Source of the DNA: Bacillota bacterium
GTDB lineage: Bacteria; Bacillota; Bacilli; Alicyclobacillales; SLC66
NCBI GenBank assembly: GCA_021821225.1
Contig: JAKACR010000223.1
Location: 1 to 5,019, forward strand
DNA length: 5,019 nucleotides
Reading direction: 5' to 3'
Below, piece after piece: positions 1 through 5,019 of the stretch. Made by a program: the position numbers and the translations under genes. The notes beneath the pieces were generated by a model. The model was not told the DNA's origin, searched no databases, and saw only the letters and a program-made list of their open reading frames with translations. The stretch's first letter is position 1. Every line of letters begins with the position of its first letter.

Positions 1-4
1 GCTC

Positions 5-1156
5 TTGTGTTCAGGCGTTAAACAGGTCGAGAGACCACTGATCGGCGTTATGGCGCATGTGCACTGCAAGTCCGATCATTTTGACGGACGACAGGGGCCC
101 GCTCTGCGCAAGTACCTTGAGACCGCGCGACAAGAGGGTGTCAGCGCGTGTGTGTTTGATCCCGAAGACATGGATGCGCAAAGAAACCGCGTCCGTGGAT
201 ACGTACTCAAAACCGGTCGTGACAGCGAGCAAGGCGGAGTGGAGAAACGGGATTTGCCTCTGCCGAGAGTGGTGTATGACCAGATTCTCTCGCGAAAATA
301 TGAAAACAATCCGGAAGTCGGCAGTACGTTGGATCATCTGCGCAAACACTGTGTCGTTTTCAACGATGGGTACTTTGACAAATGGCAGGTTCATGAGTGG
401 TTGACCGCACATCCGTCTTTGCGTGACCATCTTCCAAAAACATGGCTGCTGCGCAATGCGCGCACGTTTAACGATTTTTTGAACAGTCACCGGGTGGTGT
501 TCGTCAAGCCGATCCACGGGAGTCTCGGCGTCGGGATCATCCGCGCGTCGCGCGTCGCGGATGGCTGGAAAGCGGTGCTCAAGCCGAAAAACGGACCGCT
601 CATGGCATTCATTGCCCGTTCGCCGGATGATCTGTTCGATCACTTCCGCCGCCGACTGTCCGGGAAACGCTGTATTGTCCAGGAGGGGCTGGACCTGATC
701 GTCTGGAACGGGAGACCTGTGGATGTGCGCGCCATCGTCCAGAAAGACCGCAATCGCAGGTGGAGACGGACCAAATTGTACGCGCGGGTAGCGGCGCGTG
801 GGGAATTTGTGTCCAATCTGACCACGGGCGGCGAGGCGTTTCCGCTGTCGATCATCGGAGAAGCGGACCAGAGATTGAACGTGGCCGCTGTCAGAAGGGA
901 GATCATCCATCTGGTATCGCTGATTCCCGAGACGGTGGAAGGGGAATCTGGACGTCTGCTGGGGGAGTTAGGCGTGGATCTCGGCATTGATGCAGACGGG
1001 CGGGTCTACGTGATTGAAGTGAATTCCAAACCATGGAAAACGCCCGTGACGACGAGAGGTTCGCAAACATTGGTCGACCTGTCATTTGTGCGTCCCATCC
1101 TCTTCGCGCGTGAGCTGGCGCACAACTCAGACGCGAGAAGGGAGCCGCGATCGTGA
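5..1156 (+). CDS. YheC/YheD-family ATP-grasp protein (predicted spore coat-associated ligase), copy 1
   Basis: The 383-residue protein has the layout of the YheC/YheD endospore coat-associated family, a cytoplasmic ATP-grasp fold with no signal peptide or membrane segment. The pre-ATP-grasp motif is LPLPRVVYDQI at residues 84-94. The ATP-binding strand and glycine loop follow as VFVKPIHGSLGVGI (165-178, with K168 the likely ATP-contacting lysine). QEG (226-228) is the hinge that normally contacts adenine, and VDVRAIVQ is at 239-246. The metal-binding core is D325 followed by EVNSKP (338-343). All key ATP-grasp residues are therefore present, and the enzyme should activate a carboxylate as acyl-phosphate and join it to an amine; the substrate is unknown. 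Its stop overlaps the next gene by four bases, so the two are co-translated. The start is uncertain. The TTG at 5 leaves only four upstream bases, so no ribosome site can be seen and the true start may lie before the window. The ATG at 50 would cut into the conserved RPLIGVMAHV strand and is unlikely. Confidence 0.88.
   Translation: MCSGVKQVERPLIGVMAHVHCKSDHFDGRQGPALRKYLETARQEGVSACVFDPEDMDAQRNRVRGYVLKTGRDSEQGGVEKRDLPLPRVVYDQILSRKYENNPEVGSTLDHLRKHCVVFNDGYFDKWQVHEWLTAHPSLRDHLPKTWLLRNARTFNDFLNSHRVVFVKPIHGSLGVGIIRASRVADGWKAVLKPKNGPLMAFIARSPDDLFDHFRRRLSGKRCIVQEGLDLIVWNGRPVDVRAIVQKDRNRRWRRTKLYARVAARGEFVSNLTTGGEAFPLSIIGEADQRLNVAAVRREIIHLVSLIPETVEGESGRLLGELGVDLGIDADGRVYVIEVNSKPWKTPVTTRGSQTLVDLSFVRPILFARELAHNSDARREPRS
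1138..1144 (+). promoter_or_regulatory. Shine-Dalgarno site for the amidoligase gene
   Basis: AAGGGAG lies eight bases before the GTG at 1153, inside the end of the upstream gene. It supports GTG 1153 as the real start and, with the GTGA stop/start overlap, points to translational coupling. Confidence 0.7.
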
Positions 1157-2574
1157 CTTATTATTTGCTCCACAATGGTCAGCCGTCCGCGCAGCGGCTG
1201 GCGCGCAGGGCGGGCGACGTGGTGCCCGTCCGTGAATTGCGCACGGTCTCGCGCGATGATGTTGTGATCCACTATGGCAACGCGACGGAAGTCAGCGGCG
1301 GACTGTGGGAGGCGAACAGACCGGAAGGAATCCGCCTCACGCAGTCGAGACCGCTCATGCTGAAGGCTCTTGCGGCGGTGGGCGTGCGCGCGGGGAACAG
1401 GCCGCAGCTTGCGCGGCACTACCAGGTGCCTGTGTTCAATCTCCAGGCCATTGGCTGTTTTCGTACAGAGTCCAAGAATGTGTGGCTGAACAAGCGGCTG
1501 AATGAGGTGGTGGATTCATTTTCGGAGATCTCCGGGGATCTCGATGAGCAGGCGCGCCGCGTATCGCTCATGGCGGTGCGGGCCGTCCACGCGCTGGGGC
1601 TGGAGTTTGCGCTCGTGACGCTCGGCGTCAATCCCCATGGTCGCATTTTTGTTCTGGATGTCGCGCCGGCGCCGGTACTCAAGGGCCGCTTGCTGGAGTT
1701 GTTTCGCGCGGGCCTCGTGAATTACATGGAGGCAATGGAAAATTCGCAGGCGGACAGGAGTGCGTTGCTGCTTGGAACCGATCTGGAATTCATGCTGAAA
1801 GGGAGGCGCGGAAAGTTGGTTCTGGCATCTCATTACTTTCCGTCAAAAGGAAAGATCGGATGCGATGACCGGACGTATGCCGGCGACCGGACCAAGCGTC
1901 CGCTGGCGGAGATCAGGCCGGACCCGGCGGCGACACCGGAGGAGGTGTGCCGGAATATCGCGGATGCGCTGGCGCAGGCGGTGCGCATGAACGGTGCGCC
2001 GTATCCGGAGTGGCTGGCGGGGAGTGCGCCGTTTGAGCGGTTTCCGATCGGCGGGCATGTGCATTTCAGCGGACTTCCTTACACGGCGAGGCTGGTCAAC
2101 CTGCTCGACGTGTACGTGGGACTGCCGCTGATGCTGATCGAGGATCCGGTGTCGGCGGGACGCAGACGGCCCAAGTACGGATTTCTCGGGGATATCCGGC
2201 ACAAGTCGCACGGCGGGTTTGAGTACCGCACGCCCGCGAGTTTCCTGGTCGATCCGGACATCGCGCTGGGAACGCTCTCCCTGGCCTACATCGTGGCGCT
2301 GTACCACGGGCAGTTGCCCTACCTTCCATTGCACAGCGGGGACCATGTGAGGGCGTTTTACGAGAACGACCGGGAGCGCTTGCTTACGCTCGTGACGCGT
2401 GTGCACGAGCACGTCCGCCGCACACCGGCATACGCGCGCTACCAGGGACCGATCGAATTGATTTTTTCCATGATTCACAATGACGAGGTATGGGACGAAT
2501 CGGTTGACGTGCGAAAATCGTGGGATGTGCAGGCCAAACCGCAGAGCGGCCGCAGACGGAAAACGGCGTCGTGA
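1153..2574 (+). CDS. Putative amidoligase: shortened ATP-grasp-like N-terminus fused to a phiEco32-like COOH-NH2 ligase type 2 domain
   Basis: This is a 473-residue two-part protein. Residues about 205-450 resemble the COOH-NH2 ligase type 2 family of the glutamate-cysteine ligase/glutamine synthetase fold. The metal-binding strand is LGTDLEFML (207-215; D210 and E212). It is followed by AEIRPDP (E253, R255), GGHVHFSG (300-307; H302, H304), YGFLGDIR (342-349) and GFEYRTPASF (E357, R359). Such enzymes make amide bonds using ATP, and this family is known to sit beside YheC/YheD genes in Bacilli, with a predicted role in spore coat or wall modification. Residues 1-190 look like the remains of an ATP-grasp domain. 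They have VVIHYGN (37-43), a strand similar to YRVHVF (YQVPVF), then ALGLEFALVTLGV and VLDVAPAP (167-174). There is no lysine/glycine-loop segment, and the usual E-x-N metal pair is D169/A171, so this part is probably non-catalytic. The C-terminus is basic (RRRK). Start GTG 1153 has a good ribosome site. The family call is from motifs read by eye. Confidence 0.85.
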   Translation: MTYYLLHNGQPSAQRLARRAGDVVPVRELRTVSRDDVVIHYGNATEVSGGLWEANRPEGIRLTQSRPLMLKALAAVGVRAGNRPQLARHYQVPVFNLQAIGCFRTESKNVWLNKRLNEVVDSFSEISGDLDEQARRVSLMAVRAVHALGLEFALVTLGVNPHGRIFVLDVAPAPVLKGRLLELFRAGLVNYMEAMENSQADRSALLLGTDLEFMLKGRRGKLVLASHYFPSKGKIGCDDRTYAGDRTKRPLAEIRPDPAATPEEVCRNIADALAQAVRMNGAPYPEWLAGSAPFERFPIGGHVHFSGLPYTARLVNLLDVYVGLPLMLIEDPVSAGRRRPKYGFLGDIRHKSHGGFEYRTPASFLVDPDIALGTLSLAYIVALYHGQLPYLPLHSGDHVRAFYENDRERLLTLVTRVHEHVRRTPAYARYQGPIELIFSMIHNDEVWDESVDVRKSWDVQAKPQSGRRRKTAS

Positions 2575-2648
2575 GGCCAAGAGTTGCGCGGGTCGGCGCC
2601 CTGCCCTGTGCCCGGCGAGTTCCGCGCCATGGGCAAGGTTTGCTGGGG
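2575..2648. other. Spacer after the first gene pair, no gene seen
   Basis: GC-rich stretch between the amidoligase stop and the first hairpin. It contains only an imperfect self-complementary segment (GCCC near 2603 against GGGC near 2634, with several mismatches between) and no T-run, so I do not call a terminator. No plausible coding frame with a ribosome site was found. Confidence 0.5.
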
Positions 2649-2713
2649 CGCCAGTATCCCTTTGCTCGGCGCGAGTTTAGCAATAGCGGTGTCCGAGCAA
2701 AGGGATACTGGCG
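2649..2713. repeat. Perfect 21-bp inverted repeat (long hairpin), 23-base loop
   Basis: Bases 2649-2669 are the exact reverse complement of 2693-2713. The shared core is AGTATCCCTTTGCTCGG on the left and CCGAGCAAAGGGATACT on the right, around loop 2670-2692. A stem this long without mismatch is far beyond chance and would fold in RNA or single-stranded DNA. No T-tract follows on either strand, so it is not a textbook intrinsic terminator, though it could still shield the 3' end of the upstream message. It may also be a small non-autonomous mobile element, since it ends only four bases (2714-2717) before the next symmetric element. It lies outside any coding region. Confidence 0.9.
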
Positions 2714-2717
2714 GCTA

Positions 2718-2839
2718 GGGGACATGTGATAAAGTCCGCACAGCAGGCGCCTTAATCCCACATGTAGTGTTTGAGGCCTCAGTCAAACACTACATGCACC
2801 GTGGTACGCCTGCCGAAATTTGATTTATCACATGTCCCC
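2718..2839. mobile_element. 122-bp fold-back, MITE-like element with nested inverted repeats
   Basis: The element is symmetric at three levels. The outer 16-bp arms are exact: GGGGACATGTGATAAA at 2718-2733 and its reverse complement at 2824-2839. Inside them is a heptamer pair, GCAGGCG at 2743-2749 and CGCCTGC at 2807-2813, nine and ten bases from the arms. The core is an exact 14-bp inverted repeat (2761-2774 and 2783-2796). The centre is at about 2778. It has no coding capacity. Exact terminal repeats with an internal heptamer look like transposase-recognised ends, so I infer a non-autonomous element moved by a transposase encoded elsewhere. The family is not identified, and no target-site duplication is evident (flanks CTA and AGC). 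Another copy of the end is at 4985. The right arm falls only 37 bases before the next gene's start, so the element could affect that gene's transcription. It could instead be a REP-like or regulatory palindrome cluster. Confidence 0.75.
2761..2796. repeat. Core 14-bp perfect inverted repeat of the fold-back element
   Basis: CATGTAGTGTTTGA (2761-2774) is the exact reverse complement of TCAAACACTACATG (2783-2796), around the eight-base loop GGCCTCAG. It can form a stable stem-loop. It is followed by CACCGTGG rather than a T-run, so it is not a canonical terminator. Its centre coincides with that of the outer 16-bp arms, which shows that the parts belong to one symmetric unit. Confidence 0.88.
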
Positions 2840-2860
2840 AGCAGAAGACATTTTCAGAAT

Positions 2861-2866
2861 AGAAGG
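2861..2866 (+). promoter_or_regulatory. Likely Shine-Dalgarno site that selects ATG 2877
   Basis: AGAAGG lies ten bases before ATG 2877. The in-frame upstream starts TTG 2820 and ATG 2832 fall within the fold-back element's right arm and have no ribosome site, so this motif supports the shorter protein. Confidence 0.55.
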
Positions 2867-2876
2867 CGAAACGCCC

Positions 2877-3950
2877 ATGAAAACTGGTGAACGTCCTGTG
2901 CTCGGCGTGCTTACAGGTGATGCGAACCTGTATGCTCCGTACATCCGGTCCTTGATCGCCACGGCGCGAAAGGCCGGCATCATCGCGTACAGTTTTTCGC
3001 CGCGCATGTGGCGAGACGGTGAAGCGCCGCGCGTTGCGCTGGATTTGCCGCTGCCGACGGTCGTGTACAATCGATTGCCCACGCGCCGTAACGAGGTGTC
3101 GGACAGCGCGCTGCGTGTGAAGCGCGCTTTGCGGCAGCAGGCCATACCGTATTTTAATGAGCGGTTTGTAAATAAAAAGGAAATCGACGAAATTCTTCGC
3201 AGTTGCGACGGAACGGCCGCGTTTTTGCCCGAAACGGTTTACTCGGCGACAGAAGACGCGGCGAGAGAATTGCTGGAACGCCACGGCGCGGTGTTCGTCA
3301 AGCCGATCAGCGGCAGTTTTGGCGAGGGAATCTGCAGAATCGGCAGGGAGGGGAGTCACTATCTGCTGGCGATGCGCCGGTTGAACGGAGTCCTCACGCG
3401 CGTATACGAAAACCTGGCGGATACGCTTGACGTGTGTCGCGTCCAGATGGGCGGCATGGCCTGTCTGTTGCAGGAGGAGATTCCCTTGCTGCGCTACGAC
3501 GGCTGCAAGACAGATTTTCGCGTCCACGTCCAGCGAATAGACGGGACCACTTGGCGCACGGTCGCCATCGGTGCAAAGATTGCCCATCCCACGGGCATCA
3601 CGACGCACGTGCACAGCGGCGGAAGGGTGGAGGCGGGTGACGCGGTGCTTGCTGTATGGTTCGGGAAAAAGGGGGCGGATGCGCGCGAACGGCTCGAAGC
3701 GGCGGCCAGCGCGATATGCCGTCGGGTATCCGAGGCGCTTGATCCGCGACTCGGCGAACTGGGACTGGACATGGGGCTTGCGAACGATGGGAGGATTGTC
3801 GTGTTTGAGGCCAATGCGAAACCGGGAAGGGCGATTTTTCACCATCGTGCGCTGCGCGGTGCGGGCGTAGAGTCGCGCAAAATGATTTTGCGCTACGCGC
3901 AGTACCTGCACCAGAATGACAGGGCGGCGGTGATGTTTGATGGCACGTGA
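2877..3950 (+). CDS. YheC/YheD-family ATP-grasp protein, copy 2
   Basis: The 357-residue predicted cytoplasmic ligase begins MKTGERPVLGVLTGD, which matches the RPLIGVM start of copy 1 and favours ATG 2877 over in-frame starts 45 and 57 bases upstream. The pre-ATP-grasp motif is LPLPTVVYNRL (57-67). The ATP strand and glycine loop are VFVKPISGSFGEGI (139-152, K142). The hinge is LLQEE (Q199, E200) and the next strand is DFRVHVQR (213-220). GITTHVHSGG follows, close to GITTHVPNGG in copy 3. Metal ligands are D298 in LGLDMGL and FEANAKP (E311, N313, K315). The catalytic set is complete, so carboxylate-amine ligation is expected; the acceptor is unknown. The gene is the first of a pair, overlapping the next gene by 11 bases. 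Its upstream region is occupied by the fold-back element, and no clear promoter was seen there, so it may depend on read-through from the first pair or on a sporulation promoter I could not recognise. Confidence 0.9.
   Translation: MKTGERPVLGVLTGDANLYAPYIRSLIATARKAGIIAYSFSPRMWRDGEAPRVALDLPLPTVVYNRLPTRRNEVSDSALRVKRALRQQAIPYFNERFVNKKEIDEILRSCDGTAAFLPETVYSATEDAARELLERHGAVFVKPISGSFGEGICRIGREGSHYLLAMRRLNGVLTRVYENLADTLDVCRVQMGGMACLLQEEIPLLRYDGCKTDFRVHVQRIDGTTWRTVAIGAKIAHPTGITTHVHSGGRVEAGDAVLAVWFGKKGADARERLEAAASAICRRVSEALDPRLGELGLDMGLANDGRIVVFEANAKPGRAIFHHRALRGAGVESRKMILRYAQYLHQNDRAAVMFDGT
3929..3934 (+). promoter_or_regulatory. Shine-Dalgarno site for ATP-grasp copy 3
   Basis: GGTGAT, matching the distal half of the consensus AGGAGGTGAT, ends five bases before ATG 3940 inside the previous gene. 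It favours ATG 3940 over the adjacent in-frame TTG at 3937 and suggests coupled translation. Confidence 0.55.
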
Positions 3951-4974
3951 AATCGGGATCCTGACGGCGTCCGGAGCAGTGGGACGGCTGGGCGGCAATC
4001 GCGCCAATTTTGCGCGGCTGTGTCGCGTCGCGCAGCGCGCGGGCATGGAGTGCTCGGTGTTCAACATCGATCCGGGAGGACAGGTTTCATGCCACAGGTG
4101 GCGGTCTGGCGACCGCGCCTTCCGGCGCGTGGAACGGGAGTTGCCGGGTACGCTGTACAACCGCATCCCTCTGCGCTCATGGGAAGGTCGCGGCGCGACG
4201 GCCGGATTACTTGCCGCGTGGACCGCCCAGGGGCGTATTGTGACCAATCCGCGTTTTTTGCAGAAGGCGGAGGTGGGACGGCTGTGGAACGCGTCGGATG
4301 CGCTGCGGTCTTTTGTGCCCGTGCAAGAGGAATGGATCGACCCGGAACAGATCGCCGCATTCGTTTTGCGTCATCGTTCGGTGTATGTCAAGCCGCTGGC
4401 GGGCAAAGCGGGCATCGGCATCGTGCGGGTGCGGCACAGCGGCGGACGTTACGAGGCCGTTCTCCAGCAGGCGGGCGCGACGCGCGTCTGGACGGGTCTG
4501 TCCGCATACGCGCTGCAACGCCTCCTGTGGCGTGCAGACCGCTATCTGCTGCAGGAGGACGCGGATTGCGCGCTTGTCGATGGGCACAAATTCGATTTGC
4601 GCCTGTTGTTTCACCGCGTCCCCGGCGGAGCCTTTTCACTCACGGGTACGGGCGTCCGCGTGGGTCCGCCGGGCGGGATCACCACGCACGTGCCAAACGG
4701 CGGATCGCTTGCCAGGCCGTCCGACGTGTTGCCCGCGGTGTTTGGCGCGCGCGCCGCGCGCGTCGATGCGCTGGCAAAACAGGTGGCGCAGCAGGCCGCC
4801 GACGCGGTAACCGGATTGCCCGGCGTATGGTGCGAACTGTCACTTGATATGGGCCTGTCGCGCGCGGGCGGACCGCGACTGTTTGAAGCCAACGCCAAGC
4901 CGATGAAATTTGACGAACCGGACATTGAACGGCTTGCCAAGCGGCGGCTGGTTGAATTTCTCGGAGCCCTGTGA
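3940..4974 (+). CDS. YheC/YheD-family ATP-grasp protein, copy 3 (most divergent)
   Basis: The 344-residue protein begins MAREIGILTASGAVGRLGG and lacks a signal peptide or membrane segment. The pre-ATP-grasp motif is LPGTLYNRIPLR (68-79), the counterpart of LPLPxVVYNR in the other copies. The ATP strand and loop are VYVKPLAGKAGIGIVRV (148-164, K151), with an extra lysine in the loop where copies 1 and 2 have GSxGxGI. The hinge is LLQED (Q205, E206), followed by FDLRLLFHR (218-226) and GITTHVPNGG. Metal ligands are D303 in LSLDMGL and FEANAKP (E316, N318, K320). The catalytic residues are intact. It starts inside the end of copy 2 (ATGGCACGTGA, 11-base overlap), which indicates one transcript and coupled translation. 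The loop change and drifted motifs suggest a different substrate or partner from copies 1 and 2; that is inference. Eleven bases after the stop codon, the end of a repeat element begins. Confidence 0.88.
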   Translation: MAREIGILTASGAVGRLGGNRANFARLCRVAQRAGMECSVFNIDPGGQVSCHRWRSGDRAFRRVERELPGTLYNRIPLRSWEGRGATAGLLAAWTAQGRIVTNPRFLQKAEVGRLWNASDALRSFVPVQEEWIDPEQIAAFVLRHRSVYVKPLAGKAGIGIVRVRHSGGRYEAVLQQAGATRVWTGLSAYALQRLLWRADRYLLQEDADCALVDGHKFDLRLLFHRVPGGAFSLTGTGVRVGPPGGITTHVPNGGSLARPSDVLPAVFGARAARVDALAKQVAQQAADAVTGLPGVWCELSLDMGLSRAGGPRLFEANAKPMKFDEPDIERLAKRRLVEFLGAL

Positions 4975-4984
4975 ACGGCGCCTC

Positions 4985-5019
4985 GGGGACATGGGATAAA
5001 CCAAGTTTTTGCAGGCGAC
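4985..5019 (+). repeat. End of a second copy of the fold-back element family, cut by the window edge
   Basis: GGGGACATGGGATAAA (4985-5000), ten bases, then GCAGGCG (5011-5017) reproduces the layout of the element end at 2807-2839 read on the other strand. It matches at 28 of 33 positions, counted by eye, with no gap. The similarity includes the spacer between the two boxes (CCAAGTTTTT against TCAAATTTCG). The rest of the element, if present, lies beyond the window. Orientation is inverted relative to the right arm at 2824, so the pair of ATP-grasp genes lies between the two. Confidence 0.75.

Noticed and set aside
11..910. 299-codon minus-strand open frame
   Set aside because: Antisense to ATP-grasp copy 1; no domain motifs in its translation and its opposite strand is clearly coding.
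1843..2580. 245-codon minus-strand open frame
   Set aside because: Antisense to the catalytic half of the amidoligase; composition is R, V, P and H rich with no motif.
2649..2713. Intrinsic terminator for the first gene pair
   Set aside because: The stem is excellent but is followed by GCTAGGGG, with no T-tract; the core stem at 2761-2796 likewise lacks one.
2715..2842. Target-site duplication around the fold-back element
   Set aside because: Flanking bases CTA on the left and AGC on the right do not match as a direct repeat.
2820..2876. Promoter (vegetative, or SigE/SigK sporulation type) for the second gene pair
   Set aside because: TTGATT at 2820 has no -10 partner at suitable spacing, and I found no convincing CATA-type -10 with a matching -35.
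3937..3939. TTG start for ATP-grasp copy 3
   Set aside because: The adjacent in-frame ATG at 3940 is a stronger start codon and is well placed after GGTGAT.
2790..4247. Long open frame of 485 codons on the minus strand
   Set aside because: It lies opposite ATP-grasp copies 2 and 3, which have full conserved motifs. Its translation is rich in R, H and P without recognisable motifs, as expected of an antisense shadow in GC-rich DNA.
4020..4847. 275-codon plus-strand open frame in another phase
   Set aside because: Overlaps ATP-grasp copy 3 almost entirely, is arginine- and glycine-rich, and shows no motifs.

Overview
The window looks like chromosomal DNA from a GC-rich endospore-forming Firmicute, of the Alicyclobacillus, Effusibacillus, Tumebacillus or Paenibacillus kind. 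I infer this from the protein families, because YheC/YheD-type ATP-grasp proteins and their partner amidoligase are typical of spore-forming Bacilli. Strong Shine-Dalgarno sequences, with GTG and probably TTG starts, also fit. The species cannot be named from the sequence.

Layout: all four genes are on the + strand, in two tightly packed pairs. Pair 1 (5-2574) is a YheC/YheD-type ATP-grasp protein followed, with a 4-base GTGA overlap, by a two-part protein. The second protein joins a shortened, apparently inactive ATP-grasp-like N-terminus to a glutamate-cysteine-ligase-like COOH-NH2 ligase domain (phiEco32-like type 2). Pair 2 (2877-4974) is two further divergent YheC/YheD-type ATP-grasp paralogues overlapping by 11 bases. 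A 302-base gap between the pairs has no gene but is full of symmetric DNA. It holds a perfect 21-bp-arm hairpin (2649-2713) and a 122-bp fold-back element (2718-2839). The end of the same element family reappears just after the last gene (4985-5019), so pair 2 is bracketed by inverted copies of a 33-bp repeat end.

How the genes may work together: YheC/YheD proteins are spore-coat-associated in Bacillus subtilis. The combination of ATP-grasp and GCS-like ligases has been predicted from comparative genomics to form amide (peptide-like) bonds that modify spore coat or cell-wall proteins. Three ATP-grasp enzymes that keep their catalytic residues, plus one GCS-like ligase, would be enough to build or attach a short non-ribosomal peptide-like modification during sporulation. 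The chemistry and substrate are inference. What the sequence shows is the families, the conserved motifs, the coupling of the genes and the repeat structure. No RNA genes, CRISPR array, transposase gene, convincing promoter or canonical T-tailed terminator was seen.
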